Below are positions 41,801 through 49,921 of a stretch of DNA of 64,000 nucleotides, piece after piece. The DNA comes from Actinostola sp. cb2023 (lineage: Eukaryota; Cnidaria; Anthozoa; Actiniaria; Actinostolidae): contig JAUJYZ010001512.1 of assembly GCA_033675265.1 (NCBI GenBank), positions 464,501-528,500 on the forward strand. The letters are read 5' to 3'. The first letter of the stretch is position 1, and every line of letters begins with the position of its first letter. The position numbers and the translations under genes were made by a program. The notes under the pieces were generated by a model, which worked only from the letters and a program-made list of their open reading frames with translations, ran no database searches and was not told the origin of the DNA.

Positions 41801-44601
41801 GGGAGTGGGGTGGTGGTGCAGACTACATGGTAATCGTGTCATAATGGGAGGGAGTGGGGTGGTGGTGCAGACTACATGGTAATCGTGTCATAATGGGAGG
41901 CGGTGGGGTGGTGGTGCAGACTACATGGTAATCGTGTCATATGGGGAGGGAGTGGGGTGGTGGTGCAGACTACATGGTAATCGTGTCATAATGGGAAGGA
42001 GTGGGATGGTGGTGCAGACTACATGGTAATCGTTTCATAATGGGAAGGAGTGGGATGGTGGTGCAGACTACATGGTAATCGTGTCATATTGGGAGAGAGT
42101 GGATAGCGTGGTGGTGCAGACTACATGGTAATCGTGTCATAATGGGAGGGAGTGGGGTGGTGGTGCAGACTACATGGTAATCGTGTCATAATGGGAAGGA
42201 GTGGGATGGTGGTGCAGACTACATGGTAATCGTGTCATAATGGGAGGGAGTGGATAACGTGGTGGTGCAGACTACATGGTAATCGTGTCATAATGGGAGG
42301 GAGTGGATAGCGTGGTGGTGCAGACTACATGGTAATCGTGTCATAATGGGAGGGAGTGGGGTGGTGGTGCAGACTACATGGTAATCGTGTCATAATGGGA
42401 GGGAGTGGGGTGGTGGTGCAGACTACATGGTAATCGTGTCATAATGGGAGGCGGTGGGGTGGTGGTGCAGACTACATGGTAATCGTGTCATAATGGGAGG
42501 GAGTGGGGTGGTGGTGCAGACTACATGGTAATCGTGTCATAATGGGAGGGAGTGGGGTGGTGGTGCAGACTACATGGTAATCGTGTCATAATGGGAGGGA
42601 GTGGATAGGGTGGTGGTGCAGACTACATGGTAATCGTGTCATAATGGGAGGGAGTTGGGTGGTGATGCAGACTACATGGTAATCGTGTCATAATGGGAGG
42701 GAGTGGGGTGGTGGTGCAGACTACATGGTAATCGTGTCATAATGGGAGGGAGTGGGGTGGTGGTGCAGACTACATGGTAATCGTGTCATAATGGGAGGGA
42801 GTGGGGTGGTGGTGCAGACTACATGGTAATCGTGTCATAATGGGAGGCGGTGGGGTGGTGGTGCAGACTACATGGTAATCGTGTCATAATGGGAGGCGGT
42901 GGGGTGGTGGTGCAGACTACATGGTAATCATGTCATAATGGGAGGGAGTGGGGTGGTGGTGCAGACTACATGGTAATCGTGTCATAATGGGAGGCGGTGG
43001 GGTGGTGGTGCAGACTACATGGTAATCGTGTCATAATGGGAGGCGGTGGGGTGGTGGTGCAGACTACATGGTAATCATGTCATAATGGGAGGGAGTGGGG
43101 TGGTGGTGCAGACTACATGGTAATCGTGTCATAATGGGAGGCGGTGGGGTGGTGGTGCAAACTACATGGTAATCGTGTCATAATGGGAGGCGGTGGGATG
43201 GTGGTGCAGACTACATGGTAATCGTGTCATAATGGGAGGGAGTTGGGTGGTGATGCAGACTACATGGTAATCGTGTCATAATGGGAGGGAGTGGGGTGGT
43301 TGTGCAGACTACATGGTAATCGTGTCATAATGGCGTGGAGGGGAGGGATGGTGCACGGCTGTGGTGCACACTGCATGGTAATATGGAAAGCTTTGTTATC
43401 GAGATCCAATATGACCGCCATGTCGTCACGTGCAATCCAGCAATTACCATATAAATATTTTATCTGCACCAGGAGAACGTCTATTTCGGATAACTGGAAA
43501 ACGAACACTGGTTCTGCTGTATTAGAACAAATCGAAATGAACGACAGGTAAGTTAGGCGAGAAATGGTCAGAGTGGAGTAGAGGCAGTGGTGGTCATCGG
43601 TGGTCACAATGAGAGGTAGGGGTAGAAGCAAGGGCAGTGATGAATGAGGGTGCGATCAGGAGAGAGAGAGGTGTCATGAAAGGAGGGTGTGGTCACAATG
43701 AGAGGTAGTGGTAGAAACAAGGGCAGTGGTGAATGAGGGTGCGGTCAGGGTCAGGAGAGAGAGAGGTGTCATGAAAGGAGGGTGTGGTCACAATGAGAGG
43801 TAGGGGTAGAAACAATGGCAGTGGTGAATGAGGGTGCGGTCAGGGTCAGGAGAGAGAGAGGTGTCATGAAAGTAGGGTGTGGTCACAATGAGAGGTAGGG
43901 GTAGAAGCAAGGGCAGTGGTGAATGAGGGTGCGGTCAGGGTCAGGAGAGAGTTAGAGGTGTCATGAAAGGAGGGTGTGGTCACAATGAGAGGTAGGGGTA
44001 GAAACAAGGGCAGTGGTGAAGGAGGGTGCGGTCAGGGTCAGGAGCGCGATGGGGTCAGTAAAACGATAGAGAAGAAGGTAGAAATATATTTATTAGTTCT
44101 AAATTGTGTGCGCTACGTTGCTCATGATGTCCTTTCTTGATTTAGATACAAACTTTGGGCAGATGAGTGCAGTGAGTTGTTTGGAGGACTAGATATTTTA
44201 TGTGTTGAAGTCATTCAAGGAAAAGATAAAAAAGAATACATAATAGAGGTACGTGACTATGTGTCTCTAACAATGACATGACAATACACCAAACAGCTGT
44301 TGATTCTCCTCTATAGGTAACAGATTGTTCAATGAGATTGTTCAACGATACACGAGACGAAGACCAAGACAGGATGGCTGATTTAGTCATTCGAAAGATG
44401 GAAGCACACTACCCTCCTACTGCACAACCCAGCACACCCGACAACAAACCAGGCAAGTAGTTTCTCCATATATGGGAAACATGTGCGATTTTTACTAAGG
44501 CGTTTTATGCTACCACAGGAAGCCCGGTTGGTACGACTCCGACCAAGCCCAAGCCAATAATAGAAGAAAAGAACGGTGCTTTTAGCGGTATTCTGGATTA
44601 G
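24828..44601 (+). CDS. SYN: Synapsin (11 coding exons, 401 aa)
   Basis: Synaptic-vesicle phosphoprotein whose ATP-grasp-like C domain binds ATP and tethers vesicles to actin. Exons: 24828-25030, 25620-25680, 26954-27045, 28113-28269, 28748-28837, 37535-37597, 38996-39138, 43473-43547, 44146-44248, 44317-44452, 44519-44601; total 1206 nt, phases consistent. The C domain runs from about residue 55 to 360: [48 protein letters not shown] (glycine-rich ATP loop), [32 protein letters not shown] and DCSM. The N-terminus ([22 protein letters not shown]) lacks the vertebrate domain A motif RRLS, so an upstream exon is possible. Exon 10 ends at a GC donor (AG|gcaagt); without that splice it stops at 44458-44460 after NKPGK. 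The spliced end ([10 protein letters not shown]) weakly resembles domain E. Intron 5 (28838-37534) hosts TIMP-A. Intron 7 is a 50-bp satellite. Confidence 0.96.
26640..26785. repeat. Imperfect inverted/direct repeat with ttgcgcgacaagttgcacga
   Basis: 'ttgttgcgcgacaagttgca' occurs at about 26672 and again at about 26750, with 'ttgcaacttgcaacgcaaca' between. This resembles the element at 58249-58440 (gcaacgttgcgcgcaa). Probably a degraded MITE, in synapsin intron 2. Confidence 0.55.
26846..26894. repeat. Poly-G run (~49 nt with one T)
   Basis: Nearly uninterrupted G on the plus strand, 60 nt upstream of the synapsin exon 3 acceptor (exon starts 26954). Its exact length in the assembly is uncertain. 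It has strong G-quadruplex potential in the pre-mRNA. Confidence 0.9.
27738..27920. mobile_element. Foldback element with gggcttcctgtgg TIR motif
   Basis: Arms 'aaaaattgggcttcctgtgg' and 'ccacaggaagcccaattttt' are perfect inverses, extended outward by 'actctttattcgg / ccgaatataaagagt' and 'tccgc / gcgga'. A small hairpin (ctcggccttcggcctcg) sits in the middle. It lies in synapsin intron 3. Confidence 0.88.
28350..28555. mobile_element. ~206-bp MITE with cacaggcaacccaa ends
   Basis: Arms 'acaggcaacccaagctctta' and 'agctttgggttgcctgt' continue inverted through 'tttagtggtttttggtaatt' and 'ttaaattgcttaaaagag'. It shares the CACAGGNAACCC end motif with other elements in the window. It lies in synapsin intron 4, between exons 28113-28269 and 28748-28837. 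Confidence 0.9.
29077..29259. mobile_element. ~183-bp MITE (agagttgttttcgtatgagt ends)
   Basis: Left end 'agagttgttttcgtatgagt'+'gggaa' and right end 'ttcccactcctacgaaaacg'+'actct' are inverted copies. Internal 'gattgattgaac' and 'cggtac' words recall the element at 20737-20880. It lies in synapsin intron 5, near the 3' end of TIMP-A. Confidence 0.85.
29528..34570 (-). CDS. TIMP: TIMP-A: tissue inhibitor of metalloproteinases nested in synapsin intron 5
   Basis: Secreted inhibitor of matrix metalloproteinases: the amino group and carbonyl of Cys1 chelate the catalytic zinc. Exon 1 34438-34570 holds ATG 34570, a hydrophobic signal peptide ([15 protein letters not shown]) and the mature start [13 protein letters not shown]. 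Exon 2 29528-30108 has acceptor tttcag and a phase-1 join that restores [10 protein letters not shown] after Cys13. The 714-nt coding sequence gives 237 residues. The NTR-domain landmarks [24 protein letters not shown] and GCEC are present, followed by a Cys-rich C-terminal subdomain ending [17 protein letters not shown]; 14 cysteines in the mature part against the canonical 12. The gene runs antisense inside synapsin intron 5, the arrangement known from vertebrate SYN/TIMP pairs and Drosophila Syn/Timp. Its own intron holds a CA-rich satellite. No clear TATA box. Confidence 0.95.
30185..31700. repeat. CA-rich satellite (~100-bp unit, then degenerate cacacc tract)
   Basis: About nine copies of a unit containing 'accatgtacacactattata' and 'catcgcactacaccacacc' run to about 31100. 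After that come irregular 'catcacattacacaccacac' repeats to about 31700. Strong strand asymmetry (C/A on plus) leaves all plus frames open; these are not genes. It lies inside the TIMP-A intron and synapsin intron 5 at once. Confidence 0.95.
31745..34260. other. Non-repetitive part of the TIMP-A intron / synapsin intron 5
   Basis: No exon recognised on either strand. Near 32864-32915, 'ccttatccattgaataaacg' and 'ccactggataaagatttagg' resemble a common dispersed foldback family (ttatccactggata). Otherwise AT-rich unique sequence. Confidence 0.5.
34571..37534. other. 5' flank of TIMP-A within synapsin intron 5
   Basis: Should contain the TIMP-A promoter; only a weak TATA-like 'catatatc' (revcomp near 34640-34648) was seen. 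It includes the degenerate cgtgaa tract (35930-36200) and an (att)n run near 36383. No exon seen. Confidence 0.45.
35930..36200. repeat. Degenerate 'gcgtgaatcgtgaaa' repeat tract
   Basis: About 12 imperfect copies of a ~20-bp motif (cgtgattcgtgaatt, gcgtgatcgtccc, cgtgaaacgtgaacg), ending 'atcatgacccccctttgcta'. This type of tract is familiar to me from cnidarian genomes; that attribution is from memory. Confidence 0.75.
37811..38176. mobile_element. 366-bp nested foldback element in synapsin intron 6
   Basis: Outer arms 'aggcagcccaaccattgctt'/'aagcaatggttgggctgcct' continue for about 110 bp, almost perfectly, through 'gcgtctttttatgggtttcc'+'tgtggtagagcgcgcgcg'. A second inner pair (gttgggatccctgtg / cacagggatcccaac) flanks a small core. 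Two copies of the CCACAGG-type end motif occur per arm, which implies an element inserted inside a related element. Confidence 0.92.
39170..43370. repeat. 50-bp satellite filling synapsin intron 7 (~83 copies)
   Basis: The unit is gtggtggtgcagactacatg + gtaatcgtgtcataatggga + gggagtgggg. Variants include gaaggagtgggat, gtggatagc (+3 bp), ggcggtgggg and a rarer cgtttcat. Variant order recurs in blocks, showing a higher-order organisation. It occupies almost all of the intron between exons 38996-39138 and 43473-43547. Confidence 0.97.
43560..44060. repeat. ~99-bp tandem repeat, five copies
   Basis: Unit: 'ggtcacaatgagaggtaggg'..'gcagtggtgaatgagggtgc'..'gagagagagaggtgtcatga'. It lies in synapsin intron 8 between exons 43473-43547 and 44146-44248. 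No coding signal. Confidence 0.93.
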
Positions 44602-44744
44602 ATAGCAAGACTAGAGTGAATACTATCTCTATCACCGAAATGAATAGGGGAAAGATACGTGCAAGTACAGAGTAGTGTCAAATCTGATAGTGAGATTTCT
44701 GTCATGGGAGGAGGCGGGGCTTTATGGCTCTTTTTGTTACTGAT

Positions 44745-45075
44745 CTCAGGAGTGAGAGTGGGGTTACTACTACTATTCTCAGGGGAGAGGTAGGGGTTAC
44801 TACTACTATTCTCAGGGGAGGGGTAGGGGTTACTACTACTATTCTCAGGGGAGGGGTAGGGGTTACTACTACTATTCTCAGGGGAGGGGTTACATTGCAT
44901 GGTGGTTACTGTTCTCAGGAGAGGGGTAGGGGTGACTATTACTCTTCCCAGGAAAGGGAGAGGGGGAGGAGTTACTACTACTATTCTCAGGGGAGGGATA
45001 GTGGTTACTACTACTATTCCCAGGGAAGGGGTTACATTGCATGTTGGTTACTGTTCTCAGGGGAGGGGTAGGGGA
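44745..45075. repeat. ~31-bp G-rich repeat (ttactactactattctcagg)
   Basis: About nine copies of 'gttactactactattctcag' + 'gggaggggtagg' with interruptions ('ttacattgcatg'). The open frames on both strands are repeat artefacts. Confidence 0.9.
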
Positions 45076-45644
45076 TGCATGGTTACCATTCTCAAATTTG
45101 GAATTTAAAACTGACATTTTAGAGAGTCTCATTGTATATTCGTAAATCTGTTGGGCTTCCTGTGCTTTCTTACGGAGTTGTTGGATTTTGTTGAGAAACC
45201 ATATGTTGTACACATTATTACCGAAACGGAAATGTCCCTAGAATGTCTCGTGGTTAATTAATAAGGGTTGTTTGTACGTGTAACTATATAAATATTTAAA
45301 CATAATGATAAACTCAATTACATAAATGAATAAAATAAATGAATGAAAATATAAGTTGAGGATTGGTTTACAGTGCGCATGCTCATATGGTAATCCACAG
45401 GTAACCCACTTTGTTTGAATTTTATTACATTCCTTAGTTACGTCAATAGAAATTCTCCATTTGAATTAATGTAACCCGTTTTATTTTATCATTATATCCT
45501 CAACTAAGATAACCCACTTTAACTTACATTATTGAAATACATATTCGTTAATCCATTTAAATGCCATCAGAAAATACCACTGACTGGAAGGTGAGGCCGA
45601 AGTGAATTATGGGTAATGTTGATGACAGCTTTCTTGAACTTTAT

Positions 45645-45905
45645 TACAGTCATTCTCAAAAAGGTTGTCCAGATGAAAAGACTACAATACTACAATAAAG
45701 TCACGTGATTCAATACGTATTCAATTTCCTCGCGTGGAATTTCAATTTGAGATGCAAAAGTACACGGCATTGTGAGAAATGAATGTAATGGCGCTGGTAT
45801 CAACTCGCAGTTCCGCGCGCAGAAATTGAAAACACAATGAATCACGTGACTTTATTGTAGTATTGTAGTCTTTTCATCTGGACAACGTTTTTGAGAATGA
45901 CTGTA
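45645..45905. mobile_element. 261-bp MITE (tacagtcattctcaaaaagg TIR), copy 2
   Basis: Same length, ends and core as 21368-21628, same orientation, with scattered substitutions (for example gttccgcgcgcag against gttccgggtgcag). It lies between synapsin and TIMP-B. Confidence 0.92.
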
Positions 45906-46200
45906 TGTACAACTGCGTAGTGTGAGCAACAGTCGAAAGTAAGATGAACAGTCGAGAGAAAGATGAAATATATTTTGCCGTAACATTGATTTGTGAATGA
46001 AGAATTTGTAATAACTATAGTCTTCAATTGAAGCGAAAAGATGCTGGACATTCTCATAATATACTATGTGTTTCTTTGCTAGATGGAGCTGTTTCTATCG
46101 CATTAATTTTGTTAAATACTAAAACTACCATCATAAACTAAACGTAAACCATTACTCTAATTATACAATCAATAAATCCCTTTTGTCTAAATAAATAAAA

Positions 46201-49200
46201 CTATCTTCTATATAAGCCAAGTTCAGTGGCATCCCTTACACAGTTTCTATATCCACGACCAATATCCTTCCATTTACATGTTGCCTTGTCCTTCCTCATC
46301 GCACAGTACATATGGTCCATGGCACAATAGTAGTCCATCATTCCTCCTAGTGGATCTATCCAGCTACACAGGCTTGTTCTACATCCACAGTTACTTCCGT
46401 ACAGCTTCGTGATACCACGCCGTTCACTAGTGCCCAGGCTTTTCCACGTCTCGATCCAGTTACAAGAGAATATCTCGAGCTCGTTATCGTCTATGTAACC
46501 ACCGAGTACGTACTCCATTCCTGATTCTAGTTTAGCTGCACACTCGTTATCGTCAGTAGAGATGGTGACTTCTATGGGGAAGGAGAGGTCACCAGGGTGG
46601 TCTTTAATAGTTTGTCTGACTCGCTTCTCACCCTTGTAGATGTTGATGACTTGGACTTTGTAGTGCAAGACGTTACGCGACCATGACGTCTTTGAAGGGT
46701 CGTCACGGCGAGGGAAGGTAATGGTTTTATGTTGGGCTCCTGATGTCACCAAACCTCTGATCACTGAAAGGTAAAGATACTTGATTAGTTGACGGACCCA
46801 TTGTTCTCTACGATAACCAATCAAAATCCTCGTTATATCTGATATATTCACACTCAACCAATCAGAATTGCTGGTTTGCACTTACGTCATCGTAAAATTT
46901 TCTGGGTCTTATATTGAGTATAATTGAAGAAAAGGTCTTACAACCAAAAGAGCATGTATCTCAACCAAATTTTGAGTTATAAGAAGCTTTCAATGCCGAG
47001 ATATGAGCGATCAAATGTGCGCATTATTTAGTGTGAATGTATGGGGCCGCCATCTTGGTGTACAACCGTAGTACACCAACATGGCGGCCAAAACACCGAG
47101 GATCAAAATAACGTTAATATTACAAACAACTCAGTTTCTCAATAGAGATATTAATAAAATCAAACTTACATATCATTTACGAAGTAAAAAACGTAACATT
47201 TGAAGCAAATTTCCCTCTGGCTTTAGAATACACGTGACAGTGTTGCGTGACAGAAATTGACTCTCAATAAATCAGAAACCAAACATCGAAAGTACACAGA
47301 TTTTTTTGTGAAGACTTTTCTCATGGATATAAACATATCAAACAAACAGTTTTGTACGATGAATATTTTAGATTTTAGCGTTTTGATGACGTCATGTGCA
47401 AACCAATAATAATAATAATAATGTTTAATATTTATAAAGCGCAAATAGTAATTATCGCACACTAAGGCGGGCACACATATAGAGAGGCGACTTCACGCGA
47501 AAACTGAGTTGCTCCATCTTGTTTCTTGAATCGAAATGCCTTTCGTGTCGAAAGCACAATCAGATTTTCATTTCCAAAAATCACCGCTGACCACTCAACA
47601 GTGAATCATCGATACAATCATTATGTTTGTTTGTGATGAGTGATATTAAATTAATCTGTCGACAGAACTTGCCACCATTCTAAATCATAGAGTAAGAAAA
47701 CCTTATTGCTGCTATAAATACCTTAGGTTCATCATTACACTTGAGTGATTGACGACATGTTGTGGTATCGCGTGTTAGTCTGATGTATGTTGCGGACAAA
47801 ACCGCCCGTCATTCATAGACTACTTGAGCCTTATGAAAAAAACACAATCCTCTTTTGTAGATGGAAATAACATTACGATTTACGAGCCACAGCCTTGTTA
47901 TCATCTTCAACCATCAAGACAGTTTTACTGTAGTTCACTCTTTAATTAAATGCGGTAGATCTTAAGTAGTGTAATTTAATCACCGCTGACCGCTGACGAC
48001 CGTCTACGGCGACTTATTAAGTTGTATGAAATATTTAGTGCATGTGATTGCAGTGTATTTGAAAGTTTTAAGAGGTCAGTTTTGCTCGAAGATTCTATCA
48101 AATACCGCAACGTAGTACAATCATCAGATGATGGAGGAGTCATGTCTACGCATGCGTGCTTCGCCATGTCTCTTCGGCACATCTACATTTATTGGAGCGA
48201 AAAAGTAAAAAACCAGCCAATCTTTTTCTACCCTACTGGCAGAGACTCTACTTTTCTCAGTCTGACTTACCGTATTTCTTCGATTAATGTTGTGGTCGGC
48301 GCTTAAATGGGGGGGGGGGGGGGGGGGGGGGGGGCTAATGTTGTGGTCGGCGCTTATGGGGGGGGGGGGGGGGGGGGGGGGCTTAATCAAGGGGGAGAAC
48401 ATAACTTTGATACGGTGCTACATATAGGAACATGCCGTAACTTTGTAATAAAAACGCAAGTTGTATGCCATATTCTGTAATCTCTTACTGACCATATTTC
48501 TTGGGGGAGGGGAGGGGAGGGGAGCGCTTAATCGAGGGGGGCGTTTATTTCAAATTTTGTGGGCAAGGGGGGCGCTTAATCGAGGGCGGGCGCTTAATCG
48601 AGGAAATACGGTACGTTCTAGTTCATTTGCTCTCCTCTAAACCACACATTTTAGTTTTTGTTAGTCGAGTCTGTGTTTCTGGATGAAGTATTTTTTTTGC
48701 GAGGAAAACAATCTGGTAAAACAATACTCGGGAAATATTTCATCTTTTTTATTAATTTTTAGTCTTCTTTTTAAAATCTCATTGTCAATGTTGCGTTCTG
48801 TTTCTTTAGATTGTGGCTCACTAATCCATTTATTCAGAACATACTAGCGATTGTTTCCTTTCTTTTTGACTTTATATTTGGTCGTTGTCTCTAGATCTGT
48901 AAATGACCTTTTCAACCGCATTGACGCAAACCTGACATCTTCAGTCTCGATCGGCACAGTAACTTTACCGCACCTGATCATGCTAATAACCCCTAACAAT
49001 ACTCATTGGTCGTCAGTACGTCACTAGTCTAGTTGACGAGGATAGAATGTTTAACTTGATGCGGCAGGGGATTCCTCAACCTTAACCTTCTTTCATAAAC
49101 AAACAAACACGCATGAATGAAATCTCTGCCGGATACGTTTCTAAAGATACAACCATGATTGAAAAGTAGTTGTTCTGCTAATTGACTTACTTCTCCTACG

Positions 49201-49862
49201 TTTCCTTTCTTTTATCAAAACGCACATTGTCGTGAGCATCAACCAGCTCTCGAGTCGAACACTCCGTTGAAAGTCGAGTGTCGGCACGGCATTCATCAGC
49301 TCAAGTGGTTGTGTTTGATTTCGCTATCAGCACGATGTTTTGCAGTAAAACACATCGGTGAACAGACAAGTTGTCTGAGTTTTTAAGTTTCCACGCACGC
49401 AGATCATACTATTTGTACATGTTTCAGTATAACGCAAGGCCAAGGAAATGCGCAAAACCATCACGGAACGTTACGTTCACTATGAACACTCACTTGGCAC
49501 GGAATCTGGATTAGTTTGAATTCACCAAAAGAATCGAAAGGAAAAGAAAAAGTGCGTGGGTTTTATCAACATGGTTGTTGGACATTATCCAAATGTCTCT
49601 GTGTTGATTACTATTTCATATAACACTCATTGCCAGACGGTGAACGTCGACCGTCCACAGACAACAATAATACACAACAACAGCGCCCTAAATCACAACA
49701 ATAAATAAGACTAAGAGTAATCTTACCATAGTCAGAAGTACAGAACTTGTCCTGCGGGTGCTCATTACCAATCACGCATCTACAGTTGAAACACGAAGCT
49801 ACGTTCACCAACACTAGCACAGCCAAAACAGCAAGAGTCTTCATTTTTGAGGTTTGGTGCAT
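46201..49862 (-). CDS. TIMP: TIMP-B: second TIMP gene, downstream of synapsin
   Basis: Two exons, 49727-49862 and 46201-46763, joined in phase 1; 699 nt, 232 residues from ATG 49862 (226 from the ATG at 49844, which starts the hydrophobic stretch directly). The signal peptide KTLAVLAVLVLVNVAS is followed by CFNCRCVIGNEHPQDKFC. The join restores YVIRGLVTSG. NTR landmarks: YKVQVINIYKG, YVLGGYIDD, FSCNWIETW and NCGC. The C-terminal subdomain has CSWIDPLGGMMDYYC and ends YRNCVRDATELGLYRR. Twelve cysteines are found if counted from CRC, as in classical TIMPs. The residue after Cys1 is Arg rather than Thr/Ser. The SWIDPxGxxxDxYC segment is shared with TIMP-C but not TIMP-A, so B and C look like tandem duplicates. 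A TATA-like box lies upstream (49911-49921). Confidence 0.93.
47043..47093. repeat. Perfect-arm hairpin around ccgccatcttggtgtac
   Basis: 'gccgccatcttggtgtac' and 'gtacaccaacatggcggc' are inverted with a 9-nt loop. Each arm carries a YY1-like CCATNTTG core. It lies inside the TIMP-B intron (46764-49726). Confidence 0.75.
48308..48381. repeat. Twin poly-G runs in the TIMP-B intron
   Basis: Two runs of about 27 and 24 G (48308-48334 and 48358-48381) separated by 'ctaatgttgtggtcggcgct'. The flanking sequence 'gcttaatcgagggggg' recurs at 48520-48610, so a short unit ending in 'cgcttaatcgagg' was repeated. Lengths in such runs are unreliable. Confidence 0.88.
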
Positions 49863-49910
49863 CTAGATGGATGGGCAACGAGATAGAATGAGGATCGACT
49901 TGAAGAAGAT

Positions 49911-49921
49911 TCTTAAATATA
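49911..49921 (-). promoter_or_regulatory. TATA-like box of TIMP-B
   Basis: The minus strand reads CTATATTTAAGA about 50 nt upstream of the ATG at 49862. This spacing fits a transcription start near 49885 and a short leader. Based on motif and position only. Confidence 0.5.

Larger units (their letters stand above)
44602..46200. other. Synapsin 3' flank and TIMP-B 3' flank
   Basis: The two genes converge here. It contains the array at 44745-45075, unique AT-rich sequence, and the 261-bp MITE at 45645-45905. A plus-strand AATAAA at 45329-45334 could serve synapsin as a distal poly-A signal. An ORF at 44890-45213 (minus) is discussed under rejected items. Confidence 0.5.

Noticed and set aside
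44890..45213. Possible minus-strand exon (NKIQQLRKKAQEAQQIYEYTMR)
   Set aside because: The helical-looking peptide spans the dispersed cacaggaagccca motif and then runs into the G-rich repeat array. No matching splice partner was found.
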